This document shows, in pieces, positions 18,389 through 27,191 of a stretch of 64,000 nucleotides of DNA. This DNA is from Paraburkholderia kururiensis. Lineage in GTDB: Bacteria > Pseudomonadota > Gammaproteobacteria > Burkholderiales > Burkholderiaceae. The stretch is from assembly GCF_034424375.1 (NCBI RefSeq), contig NZ_CP139965.1:5270001-5334000 (forward strand). Reading direction: 5' to 3'. Positions within the stretch are counted from its first letter, which is position 1; each line of letters begins with the position of its first letter. A program made the position numbers and the translations under genes. The notes beneath the pieces are model-generated. The model was not told the origin of the DNA. It made no database searches and saw only the letters and a list, made by a program, of their open reading frames with translations.

Positions 18389-20719
18389 ATGGACCAACAG
18401 GACGATCTTTTCACCGAGCCGACAGCCCCCGAGGGCGAGTTCCTGACGCTCGGCCACTACGCGGAGCGCGCGTATCTCGACTACGCCGTGAGCGTGGTGA
18501 AGGGCCGCGCGCTGCCCGACGTCTGCGACGGCCAGAAGCCGGTGCAGCGCCGCATCCTGTTCGCGATGAACGAGATGGGGCTGGGCGACAACGCCAAGCC
18601 CGTGAAGTCGGCGCGCGTGGTGGGCGACGTGCTCGGCAAGTACCACCCGCACGGCGACCAGTCCGCCTACGACGCGCTCGTGCGTCTCGCGCAGGACTTC
18701 TCGATGCGCTATCCGCTCATCGACGGCCAGGGCAACTTCGGCTCGCGCGACGGCGACGGTGCGGCGGCCATGCGCTACACCGAAGCGCGGCTTACGCCCA
18801 TTGCGAAGCTCCTGCTCGACGAAATCGATCAGGGCACCGTCGACTTCATGCCGAACTACGACGGTTCGTTCCAGGAGCCCAAGACGCTGCCGGCGCGTCT
18901 GCCGATGCTGCTCCTGAACGGCGCATCGGGCATTGCGGTGGGTCTTGCCACCGAGATTCCGTCGCACAACCTGCGCGAAGTCGCCTCGGCGGCCGTGGCG
19001 ATGATCCGCAATCCGAACATCTCGCACGCGGAACTGATGGAGAAGCTGCCGGGGCCCGACTTCCCCGGCGGCGGCCAGATCATTTCGAGCGAAGCCGAGA
19101 TTGCCGCCGCGTATGAAACGGGCCGCGGTAGCCTCAAGGTGCGCGCACGCTGGAAGATCGAAGACCTCGCGCGCGGCCAGTGGCAGCTCGTCATTACCGA
19201 GCTGCCGCCGAACACCTCGGGCCAGAAGGTGCTCGAGGAAATCGAGGAACTCACGAACCCGAAGATCAAGCTCGGCAAGAAGTCGCTCACGCCCGAGCAG
19301 TTGCAGGTCAAGCAGTCCATGCTCGCGTTGCTCGACACCGTGCGCGACGAGTCGGGCAAAGATGCGCCCGTGCGCCTCGTGTTCGAGCCGAAGTCGAGCC
19401 GCATCGACCAGACCGAGTTCGTGAACTCGCTGCTCGCGCATACGAGTCTCGAATCGAACGCCACGCTGAACCTCGTGATGATCGGCGGGGACGGCAGGCC
19501 GCGTCAGAAGGGCATCAGCGAAATTCTCGCCGAGTGGATCGGCTTTCGCTTCGCCACCGTCACGCGGCGCAGCCAGCATCGGCTCGCCAAGGTGAACGAT
19601 CGCATCCACATCCTCGAAGGGCGGATGATCGTTTTCCTGAATATCGACGAGGTGATCCGCATCATCCGCGAGTCGGACGAACCGAAGTCCGCGCTGATGT
19701 CCGCGTTCGGGCTCACCGAGCGCCAGGCCGACGACATTCTCGAAATCCGGCTGCGTCAGCTGGCCCGGCTCGAGAAGATCAAGATCGAGAAGGAACTCGA
19801 AGAGCTGCGCGACGAGAAGGCGAAGCTCGAAGAACTGCTCGCGAACGAGTCGTCGATGAAGCGCCTCATCGTGAAGGAGATCGAGGCTGACGCGAAGCAA
19901 TACGGCGACGATCGCCGCACGCTGATCCAGCAGGAAAAGCGCGCCACGTTCGAAGCGCGCGTAGTGGACGAACCGGTCACGGTGGTCGTGTCGCAGCGCG
20001 GCTGGGTGCGCGCGCTCAAGGGGCATGGGCTCGATCCGGCCGGCTTCACGTTCAAGGCCGGCGACGGCCTCTACGCGGCGTTCCAGTGCCGCACGCCGGA
20101 CACGCTCATCGCATGGGGCAGCAACGGACGCGTCTACTCGGTGGCCGTGGCGTTGCTGCCGGGCGGGCGCGGCGACGGCGTGCCGGTGACGTCACTGATC
20201 GAACTCGAATCGGGTTCGCATCTGATGCATTACTTCGCGGCGCCCGCCGAGCAGGCGCTGCTGCTCGCGTCGAGCAACGGCTTCGGCTTCATCGCGAAGG
20301 TGGGCGACATGGTGAGCCGCGTGAAGGCGGGCAAGTCGTTCATGACCATCGACGAAGGCGCGCGACCGCTCGCGCCCATGCCGATGTTCCCGGGCGTGAC
20401 CCAGGTGGCGTGTCTTTCGGGTGGCGGCCGGCTGCTGGTGTTCGGCCTCGACGAGATGAAGACGCTCTCGGGCGGCGGCCGCGGCGTGACGCTGATGGCG
20501 CTCGATCCCGACGAGCCGCTCATCCAGGCCCTCGCGATCAGCGATGCGGGCGTGGTGCTCATGGGCACGGGGCGCGGCGGCAAGGCGGCCGAAGAGAAGC
20601 TCGCGGGTGCGGCGCTCGCACCGCACGTCGGCAAGCGTGCGCGCAAAGGCCGCGCGCCGGAGACGCGGCTCAAGGTGAGCAGCCTGCGGCCTGCGCTGCC
20701 GGCGGGCTCCGGCAACTGA
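18389..20719 (+). CDS. parC: DNA topoisomerase IV subunit A (ParC)
   Basis: DNA breakage-reunion subunit of topoisomerase IV. The 776-aa protein has the winged-helix core with catalytic Tyr130 (AAMRYTEARL), the tower and coiled-coil region (RQLARLEKIKIEKELEELR), and a C-terminal beta-pinwheel with degenerate blades. The quinolone-determining stretch reads GKYHPHGDQSAYDALVR: position 91, equivalent to E. coli ParC Ser80, is Gln, and the Glu84 equivalent is Asp95. ATG follows a poor ribosome-binding site. It is paired with parE upstream. Confidence 0.97.
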   Translation: MDQQDDLFTEPTAPEGEFLTLGHYAERAYLDYAVSVVKGRALPDVCDGQKPVQRRILFAMNEMGLGDNAKPVKSARVVGDVLGKYHPHGDQSAYDALVRLAQDFSMRYPLIDGQGNFGSRDGDGAAAMRYTEARLTPIAKLLLDEIDQGTVDFMPNYDGSFQEPKTLPARLPMLLLNGASGIAVGLATEIPSHNLREVASAAVAMIRNPNISHAELMEKLPGPDFPGGGQIISSEAEIAAAYETGRGSLKVRARWKIEDLARGQWQLVITELPPNTSGQKVLEEIEELTNPKIKLGKKSLTPEQLQVKQSMLALLDTVRDESGKDAPVRLVFEPKSSRIDQTEFVNSLLAHTSLESNATLNLVMIGGDGRPRQKGISEILAEWIGFRFATVTRRSQHRLAKVNDRIHILEGRMIVFLNIDEVIRIIRESDEPKSALMSAFGLTERQADDILEIRLRQLARLEKIKIEKELEELRDEKAKLEELLANESSMKRLIVKEIEADAKQYGDDRRTLIQQEKRATFEARVVDEPVTVVVSQRGWVRALKGHGLDPAGFTFKAGDGLYAAFQCRTPDTLIAWGSNGRVYSVAVALLPGGRGDGVPVTSLIELESGSHLMHYFAAPAEQALLLASSNGFGFIAKVGDMVSRVKAGKSFMTIDEGARPLAPMPMFPGVTQVACLSGGGRLLVFGLDEMKTLSGGGRGVTLMALDPDEPLIQALAISDAGVVLMGTGRGGKAAEEKLAGAALAPHVGKRARKGRAPETRLKVSSLRPALPAGSGN

Positions 20720-20847
20720 TCGAGGCATCGGTCGCGGTGCGCTGCACTGCACTGCGTTCGAATGCGTCGATGCACTGAACTGCGCCGCGCGAGACGGGTC
20801 GAAAGCTGGCTTGCGCGGCGGTTCTATATCACGAGAGGAAGACACAC

Positions 20848-21306
20848 ATGGGCAAGGCGATCGACATCGCGCTCTTTTTGCATCTGCTGGCCGTCGCCAT
20901 CTGGGTGGGCGGCATGGTGTTCGCGAGTTTCTGCCTGCGCCCCGCACTCGAAGACCTGTCGCCGCAGTTGCGGTTGCCGCTCGTCGCGTCGGTGTTCGGG
21001 CGCTTCTTCAACTGGGTGGCGGGCTCGGTGCTCGTCATTCTCGGCACCGGCGGCTTTCTGCTCGTCAAGTTCGGCGGCGGCCAGGCGTCGTGGCCCATGC
21101 ACGCCATGGCCGGCATCGGCGTCGTGATGATGCTGATCTTCGGCCACATCCGCTTTGCCGTCTTTCCCCGTATCCAACGTGCCGTCCAGGCGCAGAAGTG
21201 GCCCGATGGCGCGCGCGCCGTCGGCACCATGCGTCAGCTCGTGATCATCAACATCGTGCTGGGCGTGGTGACGGTGGGGATGGCGGTGCTGGGTCGGGGC
21301 TTCTAG
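20848..21306 (+). CDS. CopD-like integral membrane protein
   Basis: A 152-aa protein with four hydrophobic helices: ALFLHLLAVAIWVGGMVFAS, VAGSVLVILGTGGFLLV, HAMAGIGVVMMLIFGHI and LVIINIVLGVVTVGMAVLG. The HLLAVAIWVGG start and GHIRFAVFP loop resemble the CopD/DUF2269 membrane family linked to copper resistance or haem handling. No CopC or other copper gene is adjacent, so function stays open. ATG follows GAGAGGAAG. A short terminator follows the stop. Confidence 0.8.
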   Translation: MGKAIDIALFLHLLAVAIWVGGMVFASFCLRPALEDLSPQLRLPLVASVFGRFFNWVAGSVLVILGTGGFLLVKFGGGQASWPMHAMAGIGVVMMLIFGHIRFAVFPRIQRAVQAQKWPDGARAVGTMRQLVIINIVLGVVTVGMAVLGRGF

Positions 21307-21330
21307 GCATTCCCGCAAGACCCTTCTGAC

Positions 21331-21354
21331 GAGGCGCGCATAGGCGCCTCTTTT
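21331..21354 (+). terminator. intrinsic terminator after the CopD-like gene
   Basis: GAGGCGC (21331-21337) pairs with GCGCCTC (21344-21350) over a 6-base loop, followed by TTTT. It sits 25 bases after the CopD-like stop and just before the convergent chrA end. Confidence 0.7.
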
Positions 21355-21363
21355 CATGCCACG

Positions 21364-22587
21364 TCACAGCACGTGCGCGTAGAAGAGCCACAGTCCGCAC
21401 GCCACGGCGACAGTGCCGTACACCAGATAGACCGGCAGCTTGAGCCGCGCGAAACACACGCATGAGAACGCGGCGGTAACGAAGTAGGCCGGTTGCAACG
21501 GCACATGTCGTGCAATGCGCAACACGGCCACGGCGAGAAATGCCGTGGTGGCCGCGCGCAGAAGACGCAGCCCGTGCTCGAAGCGGGCGTTCGTCTTCAG
21601 TTGAAGCAGATGGCGCCGCGCGAGCACGACAAGACATCCCGACGGCACGAAGAGCGCGAGCGTGGCGATGAGCGCGCCCGGCCAGCCGTCCACCAGGTAG
21701 CCGAAGAACGGCACGACGTTGAGCAGCGGTCCCGGCGACAACGGCGAGAGCGAGAACGCGAGCGTGAAGTCGCTGTCGGAAATGCCCACGGCGGGCGTAA
21801 CGAACAAGGTCTTCAACACGGGCAGCGCCGAGAACCCGCCGCCGAACAGCGTCATGCCGGCGCCCGCGAGCCGCGGCCACAGCAACGCAAGTTCGAAGCG
21901 ATGCGGTAGCGGCACGGCAAACACGACGATCAATCCGGCGAGGCCGGCAATCAATTGCCAGTCGCCGCGGGCCACGGTGAGTCTCAACCGCGACTGACGT
22001 TCGGGACTCGCGGCCCAGCCCGCGCCGAAGGACGCACAGAGGATCACCACGTAGGCCGCCGCGGCGTGCGCGTAGGCGAGCGCTACCGTGGCCGCGAGCA
22101 TGGCGGCCCATTCGAGCCTGCCGCGCACCAGCGCACGCGTCTGCTTGTACCAGGTGACGAGAATTAGCGACGCGAGCACCACGCTGAAGTGATTGATGAG
22201 CGTGGGCGACACCATCGCGCGCATGGCGGGTGTCTGGTAGAAGGTCGCGAAGAGCGTCATCAACAGGAAGAAGGGCAGCACGCTCGCCACGCCGGCCACC
22301 CAGGCACCTGCACTGCCGCGCAACGTATGACCCAGCTGGACAGCGACGTTGCAGCCCACGGGGCCCGGCACCATCCACGCGAGCGCGATCAGGTCCGAGA
22401 ACGCCACGCGCGAAAGCCGGCCCTCGCGCTCCACGTAGTGATGTTCGAGCTGCGCCATCAACGCGAGCCCGCCCCACGACATCGCGGAAAGCAGGAACAC
22501 CACGCGGAACAGCACCCAAAGCGGCTCCTGCCGACTCTCGGCGGCTCTCGTGCTCGCGGTGGTTTCGACAGTCGTCGTGGTCGGCAT
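21364..22587 (-). CDS. chrA: chromate transporter ChrA (CHR family)
   Basis: Predicted inner-membrane exporter of chromate, giving chromate tolerance. The 407-aa protein is the long two-domain form: an N-terminal CHR domain (FLLSAMSWGGLALMAQL, then LIALAWMVPGPVGCNVAVQLGH) and a C-terminal one with the mirrored GAGMTLFGGGFSALPVL and LSPGPLLNVVPFFGYLVDG motifs, about ten to twelve hydrophobic segments in all. The start is placed at MPTTTTVETT (22587); the frame is open further upstream but the extra residues look non-coding. No ChrB regulator is adjacent. Confidence 0.9.
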   Translation of the reverse strand: MPTTTTVETTASTRAAESRQEPLWVLFRVVFLLSAMSWGGLALMAQLEHHYVEREGRLSRVAFSDLIALAWMVPGPVGCNVAVQLGHTLRGSAGAWVAGVASVLPFFLLMTLFATFYQTPAMRAMVSPTLINHFSVVLASLILVTWYKQTRALVRGRLEWAAMLAATVALAYAHAAAAYVVILCASFGAGWAASPERQSRLRLTVARGDWQLIAGLAGLIVVFAVPLPHRFELALLWPRLAGAGMTLFGGGFSALPVLKTLFVTPAVGISDSDFTLAFSLSPLSPGPLLNVVPFFGYLVDGWPGALIATLALFVPSGCLVVLARRHLLQLKTNARFEHGLRLLRAATTAFLAVAVLRIARHVPLQPAYFVTAAFSCVCFARLKLPVYLVYGTVAVACGLWLFYAHVL

Positions 22588-22782
22588 GATTGCGGCGCGC
22601 TCGCAATGCGCGCGTGCTCCTCTTTCGGCCGGATGGATGCGCGGCCTTGCGCCGTCAGGCCGGACGGCGCGGGCCAAACTGTATCGACTGCGTGTGCGCC
22701 CGTTATTGATAGTGACGGGCTGTTGCCGTGCGGGCGAAAAACCGACAACGTCAGCGAGGCTGATACCCAGCCGCTCAGCCGC

Positions 22783-25143
22783 TCAGCCCGCGCTGGACGC
22801 GTCGCTGATGTCGGCGTGGCCCTCGTGCGCAATCGGTTGACGTTCGGTGCCGCAGACGCCGAAGCGTTCGAGCAGCGCCGGAATGCCTTCCGCAGGCACG
22901 GGTTTCGAGAACAGGAAGCCTTGCGCTTCGATTTGACCGAGCTGCGCGAGCCAGGCAATCTGCTCTTCGGTTTCCGTGCCTTCCACCACGACCGTGAGGC
23001 CGAGCGAGCGTGCGAGGTTCACGATGGCGCTCACCATCACGCAGACGCTTCGGTCGCCGGGAATGGCCTGCACGAAGGTGCGATCCACCTTCAGCGTGTC
23101 CACCGAAAAACGGTTCAGGTACGAGAGCGACGAGTAGCCGGTGCCGAAGTCGTCCAGCGCGATACGTATGCCGAGGCGCTTCAACGCGAAAATCTTTTCG
23201 GACACGAGTTCGGGATACTCCATCATCGCCGTCTCGGTAATTTCGAGTTCGAGGCGCCGCGCCGAAATGCCGGTTTCCTCCACGGCCTGCGAGACCGTTT
23301 CATAGAGGTCGCCGCGCCAGAACTGCACCGCCGAGATGTTCACCGCGAGGGAGAGCGTTTCGTACCCTTGCTGCTGCCACTCGGCCAGCTGGCGGCAGGC
23401 GGTCTGAATTACGAAGTCGCCGATCGGCACGATGAGACCCGTGGATTCCGCAACGGGAATGAATTCGTTGGCCGGAATGAGCCCGTATTGCGGATGGTTC
23501 CAGCGCACGAGCGCCTCGAAGCCCGTAATGCAACGCTGCGCGAGATCGATCTTCGGCTGGTAGGCGAGAAAGAGCTGCCCTTCGGCCAGCGCGACGCGCA
23601 GTTGCTGCTCCCACTTCATCAGGTGATCCGCGCGGTGCGAAAGCTGTGGCGAGTAGAACTGGTAGCAGTTCTTGCCGGCGTCCTTCGCGCTGTACATCGC
23701 GAGGTCCGCCTTCTTGAGCAGATCGATTTCGCTTTCGTGCGCCACCGAATAGAGCGCGATGCCGATGCTCGCATGCAGCACGAACGAGCTGCCGCGCACC
23801 TCGAACGGCTTCGAAAACACGCCCGCAATCGCGCCGGCCAGTTCGACGGCGCGCTTCTCGACGTTGTCGCCCTTCACCACCACCACGAACTCGTCGCCGC
23901 CGATGCGCGAGAGCGTACCCGCTTCGCCCACGGCCACGGCGAGGCGCGTGGCGGTCATCTGCAGCACGATGTCGCCGGCGTTGTGGCCGAGCGTGTCGTT
24001 CACCGCCTTGAAGTCGTCGAGGTCGATGAAGAGGATCGCGAGGCGCCCCAGGTTCGCGGGCAGCGCCACGTCGTGACGCAGGTTCTGCAGCGTGGCGTAG
24101 CGGTTGCGCAGGCCCGTGAGCAGGTCGTATTCGACGAGATGCGTCATCTCGCGCTCGCGCCCCAGCAGCTTGCCGATCAGACCCGTGGCCACCGCGAAGA
24201 ACGACAGCATGGCGAGCGAGATGAACGTCGCCATCAGCAGGTAGACGTTGCGCGTGTGGTTGTAGTCCGCGAATTCCTCGGCCTGCGAGAGGCCCACCAG
24301 CACGCCGAGCGGATAGCCGTCGATATGCCGGTACGAGACGATGCGCGTCACGTGATCGATCGGGTCGACGTAGGTGCCCGAGACGTGCTCCGAAGTCGGA
24401 TAGATGCCGCTTGCCGTGAAGGCGCCCAGGGCCCGCTCGGCGCTGCCCGTGCGGCGCGCGAGCACCGTGCCGTTGTCCGAGATCACGGCGATTACGCCGT
24501 CGCGGCCAATGGCGGCGTTGTTGTAGAAATCGCTCGTGAAGTAGCTCGGATCTTCGGACACCACCACGACGCCCGCGAACGAGCCGTCCGGATGATTGAG
24601 CCGACGCGTCATCTGCAGGGTCCAGTGGCCCGACACGCGGCCCAGCACCGGCTTGCTGATGAAGAGCTGGTCGTCGTTCTCGTGCTCGTGCACGCGGAAG
24701 TGCTCGCGGTCCGAGAGGTCGATGTGCTTTGCGTTCGGGTCCGCGGTATTGGCGAGGAGCTTGCCGTGCTCGTCGATCAGCGAGACCTGGATCAGCGTGT
24801 CGCTCTGCACGACGCCTTTTTCCACGGTGCTGGACAGATCGAAACGGTCCGGCGACTTCTCAAACTCGAACTTGACGAAGCGCGTGATCTGGTCGACCTG
24901 GTGAATCGCCTTCACGGTGTGCTGTTCGAGCGCCGAGGAAAGAATGGCCGCGGACGCCATGGCTTCCCGATAGGCCGATTCCTTTTCCACCGAAAGCCGG
25001 GCGAAGATGACCGCCCACAGCAGCACCAGGATCAGGACGCCGAGCGCGGGAATGACAAGCAGCGCTCGCCGGCGCGACAAGGCCGAGGCCGGATCACGCC
25101 AGGACAGGGCGTCGCGCGTCGTGGGGAACCGGAGAGGATTCAT
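22783..25143 (-). CDS. membrane GGDEF-EAL protein with extracytoplasmic sensor
   Basis: A 786-aa protein for cyclic di-GMP turnover. Layout: transmembrane helix near 28-49, a periplasmic dCACHE-like sensor (about 50-298), a second helix (300-324), GGDEF domain with intact GGDEF at 415-419, and EAL domain with EALVRW at 543-548, the ETAMM region, DDFGTGYSSL and VVVEGTET. Both active sites look complete, so it could make or break c-di-GMP. The RxxD inhibitory site expected five residues before GGDEF is absent (GEAG at 406-409). It has no visible operon partner; the stop lies 195 bases from the chrA start. Confidence 0.93.
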   Translation of the reverse strand: MNPLRFPTTRDALSWRDPASALSRRRALLVIPALGVLILVLLWAVIFARLSVEKESAYREAMASAAILSSALEQHTVKAIHQVDQITRFVKFEFEKSPDRFDLSSTVEKGVVQSDTLIQVSLIDEHGKLLANTADPNAKHIDLSDREHFRVHEHENDDQLFISKPVLGRVSGHWTLQMTRRLNHPDGSFAGVVVVSEDPSYFTSDFYNNAAIGRDGVIAVISDNGTVLARRTGSAERALGAFTASGIYPTSEHVSGTYVDPIDHVTRIVSYRHIDGYPLGVLVGLSQAEEFADYNHTRNVYLLMATFISLAMLSFFAVATGLIGKLLGREREMTHLVEYDLLTGLRNRYATLQNLRHDVALPANLGRLAILFIDLDDFKAVNDTLGHNAGDIVLQMTATRLAVAVGEAGTLSRIGGDEFVVVVKGDNVEKRAVELAGAIAGVFSKPFEVRGSSFVLHASIGIALYSVAHESEIDLLKKADLAMYSAKDAGKNCYQFYSPQLSHRADHLMKWEQQLRVALAEGQLFLAYQPKIDLAQRCITGFEALVRWNHPQYGLIPANEFIPVAESTGLIVPIGDFVIQTACRQLAEWQQQGYETLSLAVNISAVQFWRGDLYETVSQAVEETGISARRLELEITETAMMEYPELVSEKIFALKRLGIRIALDDFGTGYSSLSYLNRFSVDTLKVDRTFVQAIPGDRSVCVMVSAIVNLARSLGLTVVVEGTETEEQIAWLAQLGQIEAQGFLFSKPVPAEGIPALLERFGVCGTERQPIAHEGHADISDASSAG

Positions 25144-25755
25144 CGTGCCGGCCGGCGCCCCTGATGTCGAGCGAGTGGCTCCGTGTACGTCGACCGCGCG
25201 TATCGAGTGGTTGGCTGCATGGTGATCAGAAGTACCGGACGGAGCGAGGCGATGTGCACAACCCCGTGCTCAAACCGTGGCGTGCAAACCCTGCATGAAG
25301 GTCTGGAATGGAACGCAAAGCCTGCACGGAAACGGGAACGAGAAGGCGCCCGCCGCAACCAGGCGCCATATACGGCCCGATATTACTGAATGGCAATGGA
25401 ATAAGGAAGCGTCGCCGCTCCGGGTATACGCGCCCCTGAAATGGCACGCTAAAACGCCGCTATGCCGGGGCTCCCCAGCCGGCGGTCAAACCCAGACACC
25501 GCGCGGCTTTTCGAGGATTTCATCCACCGCACGCGGCGTGCCGTGCCGCCAATGTTTTCTTTCCTGGTCTTATCGTTTTGCGCCGTTCCTATCCAGTCTG
25601 CATTGTTTTGTCATGCCGCGGCTTTTGGCGGATATGAGCAATGGATAGGGAGGGAACGCGTGGCCGGAAAACGGCGGAGGCAGGTGGGGGCGATCGAAGG
25701 CGTTCGTGGCGGCGTTCGCCACGGCACGAACCCCGGCACGAACGCCGCTGCCCAT
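25144..25755. other. long non-coding stretch upstream of the GGDEF-EAL gene
   Basis: About 610 bases between the phzF-like stop and the GGDEF-EAL start. No open frame here has a ribosome-binding site and plausible composition. The part near 25540-25640 is richer in T than the surroundings. I could not match a c-di-GMP riboswitch by eye. It probably contains the GGDEF-EAL promoter and leader and the 3' end of the phzF transcript. Confidence 0.4.
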
Positions 25756-26652
25756 TCACGGCAGCCGGAACGTGCCTTCGATCACCGTGACGGACTCGCC
25801 GCCGATCCAGGTTTTGCCGGCGCCCGGGTCGTAGTCCACGTAGACGCGTCCGTCGCGGCCAAGTGCGGTGCCCTGGCGCGCGGTGTAGGACGGGCCCGGC
25901 TGTTTCTGCCGCAACGACAGAAGCTGGGCGATGGCTGCATTCGCGCTGCCCGTGACGGGGTCTTCGCCAACGCCGAAGCCGCCGCCGGACATGAGGCACC
26001 GTACTTCGAACGTGGCAGGACCGCCTGCGGGATGAGGCGCGTAGAGCGCGACCCCATGCGTGCCTGCCGCGTGCGTGACCGGCCCGAGCGCGGCAGGATC
26101 GGCGGTCACCGCGAGGCAAGCCTCGGCCGAGGGCAGCCGCACGACGAGCCACGGCGCGCCGTTGTCCACGGCGAAGGGCGGTTCGCCCGTCGCCTCGACG
26201 AGTGCATCCACGTCGAGGCCGAGCCCGGCAGACAGCGCCGCATAACGCTCTGCCGGCAGCGGCGTGATGCGGCAAGGCGGCGCGGCGAAGGCCCAGATGT
26301 GCCCGCCGCGCGCGGTCAGCTCGACGAGACCGGCGCCGCACTGCTGCACGAGCCGGCCCGGCTGCTTCGGCTGATAGCCGCTCTCGCGCACCGCGTGGGC
26401 GCTGCCGAGCGTCGGATGTCCCGCGAACGGCAGCTCCGCGCCCGGCGTGAAGATGCGCACGCGGTAGTCGGCGGCCGGGTCCGTAGGCGCAAGCAGGAAC
26501 GCTGTCTCGGACAGATTGGTCCAGCGCGCGATCTGCTGCATCTGGTCGGTCGTGAGCGTGTCGGCGTCGAACACCACGGCGAGCGGGTTGCCCTTGAACG
26601 GCACTGCGGTGAAGACGTCGACCTGCGCGAAACGCACGGTTTGCGCAGGCAT
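25756..26652 (-). CDS. PhzF-family isomerase/epimerase-like protein
   Basis: A 298-aa member of the PhzF fold, two alpha/beta halves related to diaminopimelate epimerase. It carries the catalytic Glu in NLSETAF (E49), PFAGHPTLGSAH, and the second-half signature GEDPVTGSANAAIAQ. Known members isomerise dihydro-3-hydroxyanthranilate or other small acids; the substrate here is unknown and no phenazine genes are present. It starts only 3 bases after the RidA-like stop on the same strand, giving an aminotransferase, RidA, PhzF order. Confidence 0.9.
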   Translation of the reverse strand: MPAQTVRFAQVDVFTAVPFKGNPLAVVFDADTLTTDQMQQIARWTNLSETAFLLAPTDPAADYRVRIFTPGAELPFAGHPTLGSAHAVRESGYQPKQPGRLVQQCGAGLVELTARGGHIWAFAAPPCRITPLPAERYAALSAGLGLDVDALVEATGEPPFAVDNGAPWLVVRLPSAEACLAVTADPAALGPVTHAAGTHGVALYAPHPAGGPATFEVRCLMSGGGFGVGEDPVTGSANAAIAQLLSLRQKQPGPSYTARQGTALGRDGRVYVDYDPGAGKTWIGGESVTVIEGTFRLP

Positions 26653-26655
26653 GGC

Positions 26656-27120
26656 TTACTCGACTTCGGCCACGAGTTCGATCTCGACGCACGCGCCGAG
26701 CGGAATCTGCGCCACGCCGAATGCCGAGCGTGCATGCTTGCCGCGCTCGCCGAAAACTTCCACGAACAGTTCGGACGCGCCGTTCGTCACGAGATGCTGC
26801 TCCGTGAACGTCAGCGTGGAGTTCACGAGGCTCATCACCTTCACGATGCGCGTGACGCGGTTCAGGTCGCCCACATGCGCGTGCAGCGTGGCGATGAGGT
26901 CGATGGCGATGGCGCGCGCGGCGGCCTTGCCTTCCTCCGTTGCCAGTGTGTCGCCGAGCTTGCCGGCCCACACCTTGCCGTCCTTCTTCGCGATATGGCC
27001 GGACAGATAAACCGTGTTGCCGGTCTGCGCGCTCATGACGTAGGCGGCGGCAGGCGCACCGGCCACGGGCAGTTCGATGCCGAGTTCCTTGAGACGGTCG
27101 TAGACGTTGGATTGAGCCAT
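26656..27120 (-). CDS. RidA (YjgF/YER057c/UK114) family protein
   Basis: A 154-aa Rid-family protein, longer than classic RidA (about 128 aa), of the subgroup that keeps the catalytic Arg (R131 in KHARSAFGVAQIPLG). The fold strands are visible in NTVYLSGHIAKKDG and CVEIELVAEVE. RidA enzymes hydrolyse reactive enamines or imines released by PLP enzymes. Its position between a PLP aminotransferase and a PhzF protein supports detoxifying or processing such an intermediate. ATG follows GAGGACCTCTCACC. Confidence 0.9.
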   Translation of the reverse strand: MAQSNVYDRLKELGIELPVAGAPAAAYVMSAQTGNTVYLSGHIAKKDGKVWAGKLGDTLATEEGKAAARAIAIDLIATLHAHVGDLNRVTRIVKVMSLVNSTLTFTEQHLVTNGASELFVEVFGERGKHARSAFGVAQIPLGACVEIELVAEVE

Positions 27121-27191
27121 GGTGAGAGGTCCTCGTTCGGTTCGGTCAAAAAAGAAGGTGGGGTGGCGCGCGTTTTTACCCGCTTACAGGT

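Noticed and set aside
22189..25164. Long rightward open frame of about 990 codons opposite the GGDEF-EAL gene
   Set aside because: It is antisense to a well-recognised protein and has no recognisable domains or ribosome-binding site.
25144..25755. c-di-GMP riboswitch before the GGDEF-EAL gene
   Set aside because: I could not find the conserved GEMM core by eye on the minus strand; a covariance-model search would decide.
25756..26652. Phenazine biosynthesis locus
   Set aside because: Only a PhzF-fold protein is present; no phzA, B, D, E or G gene is near.
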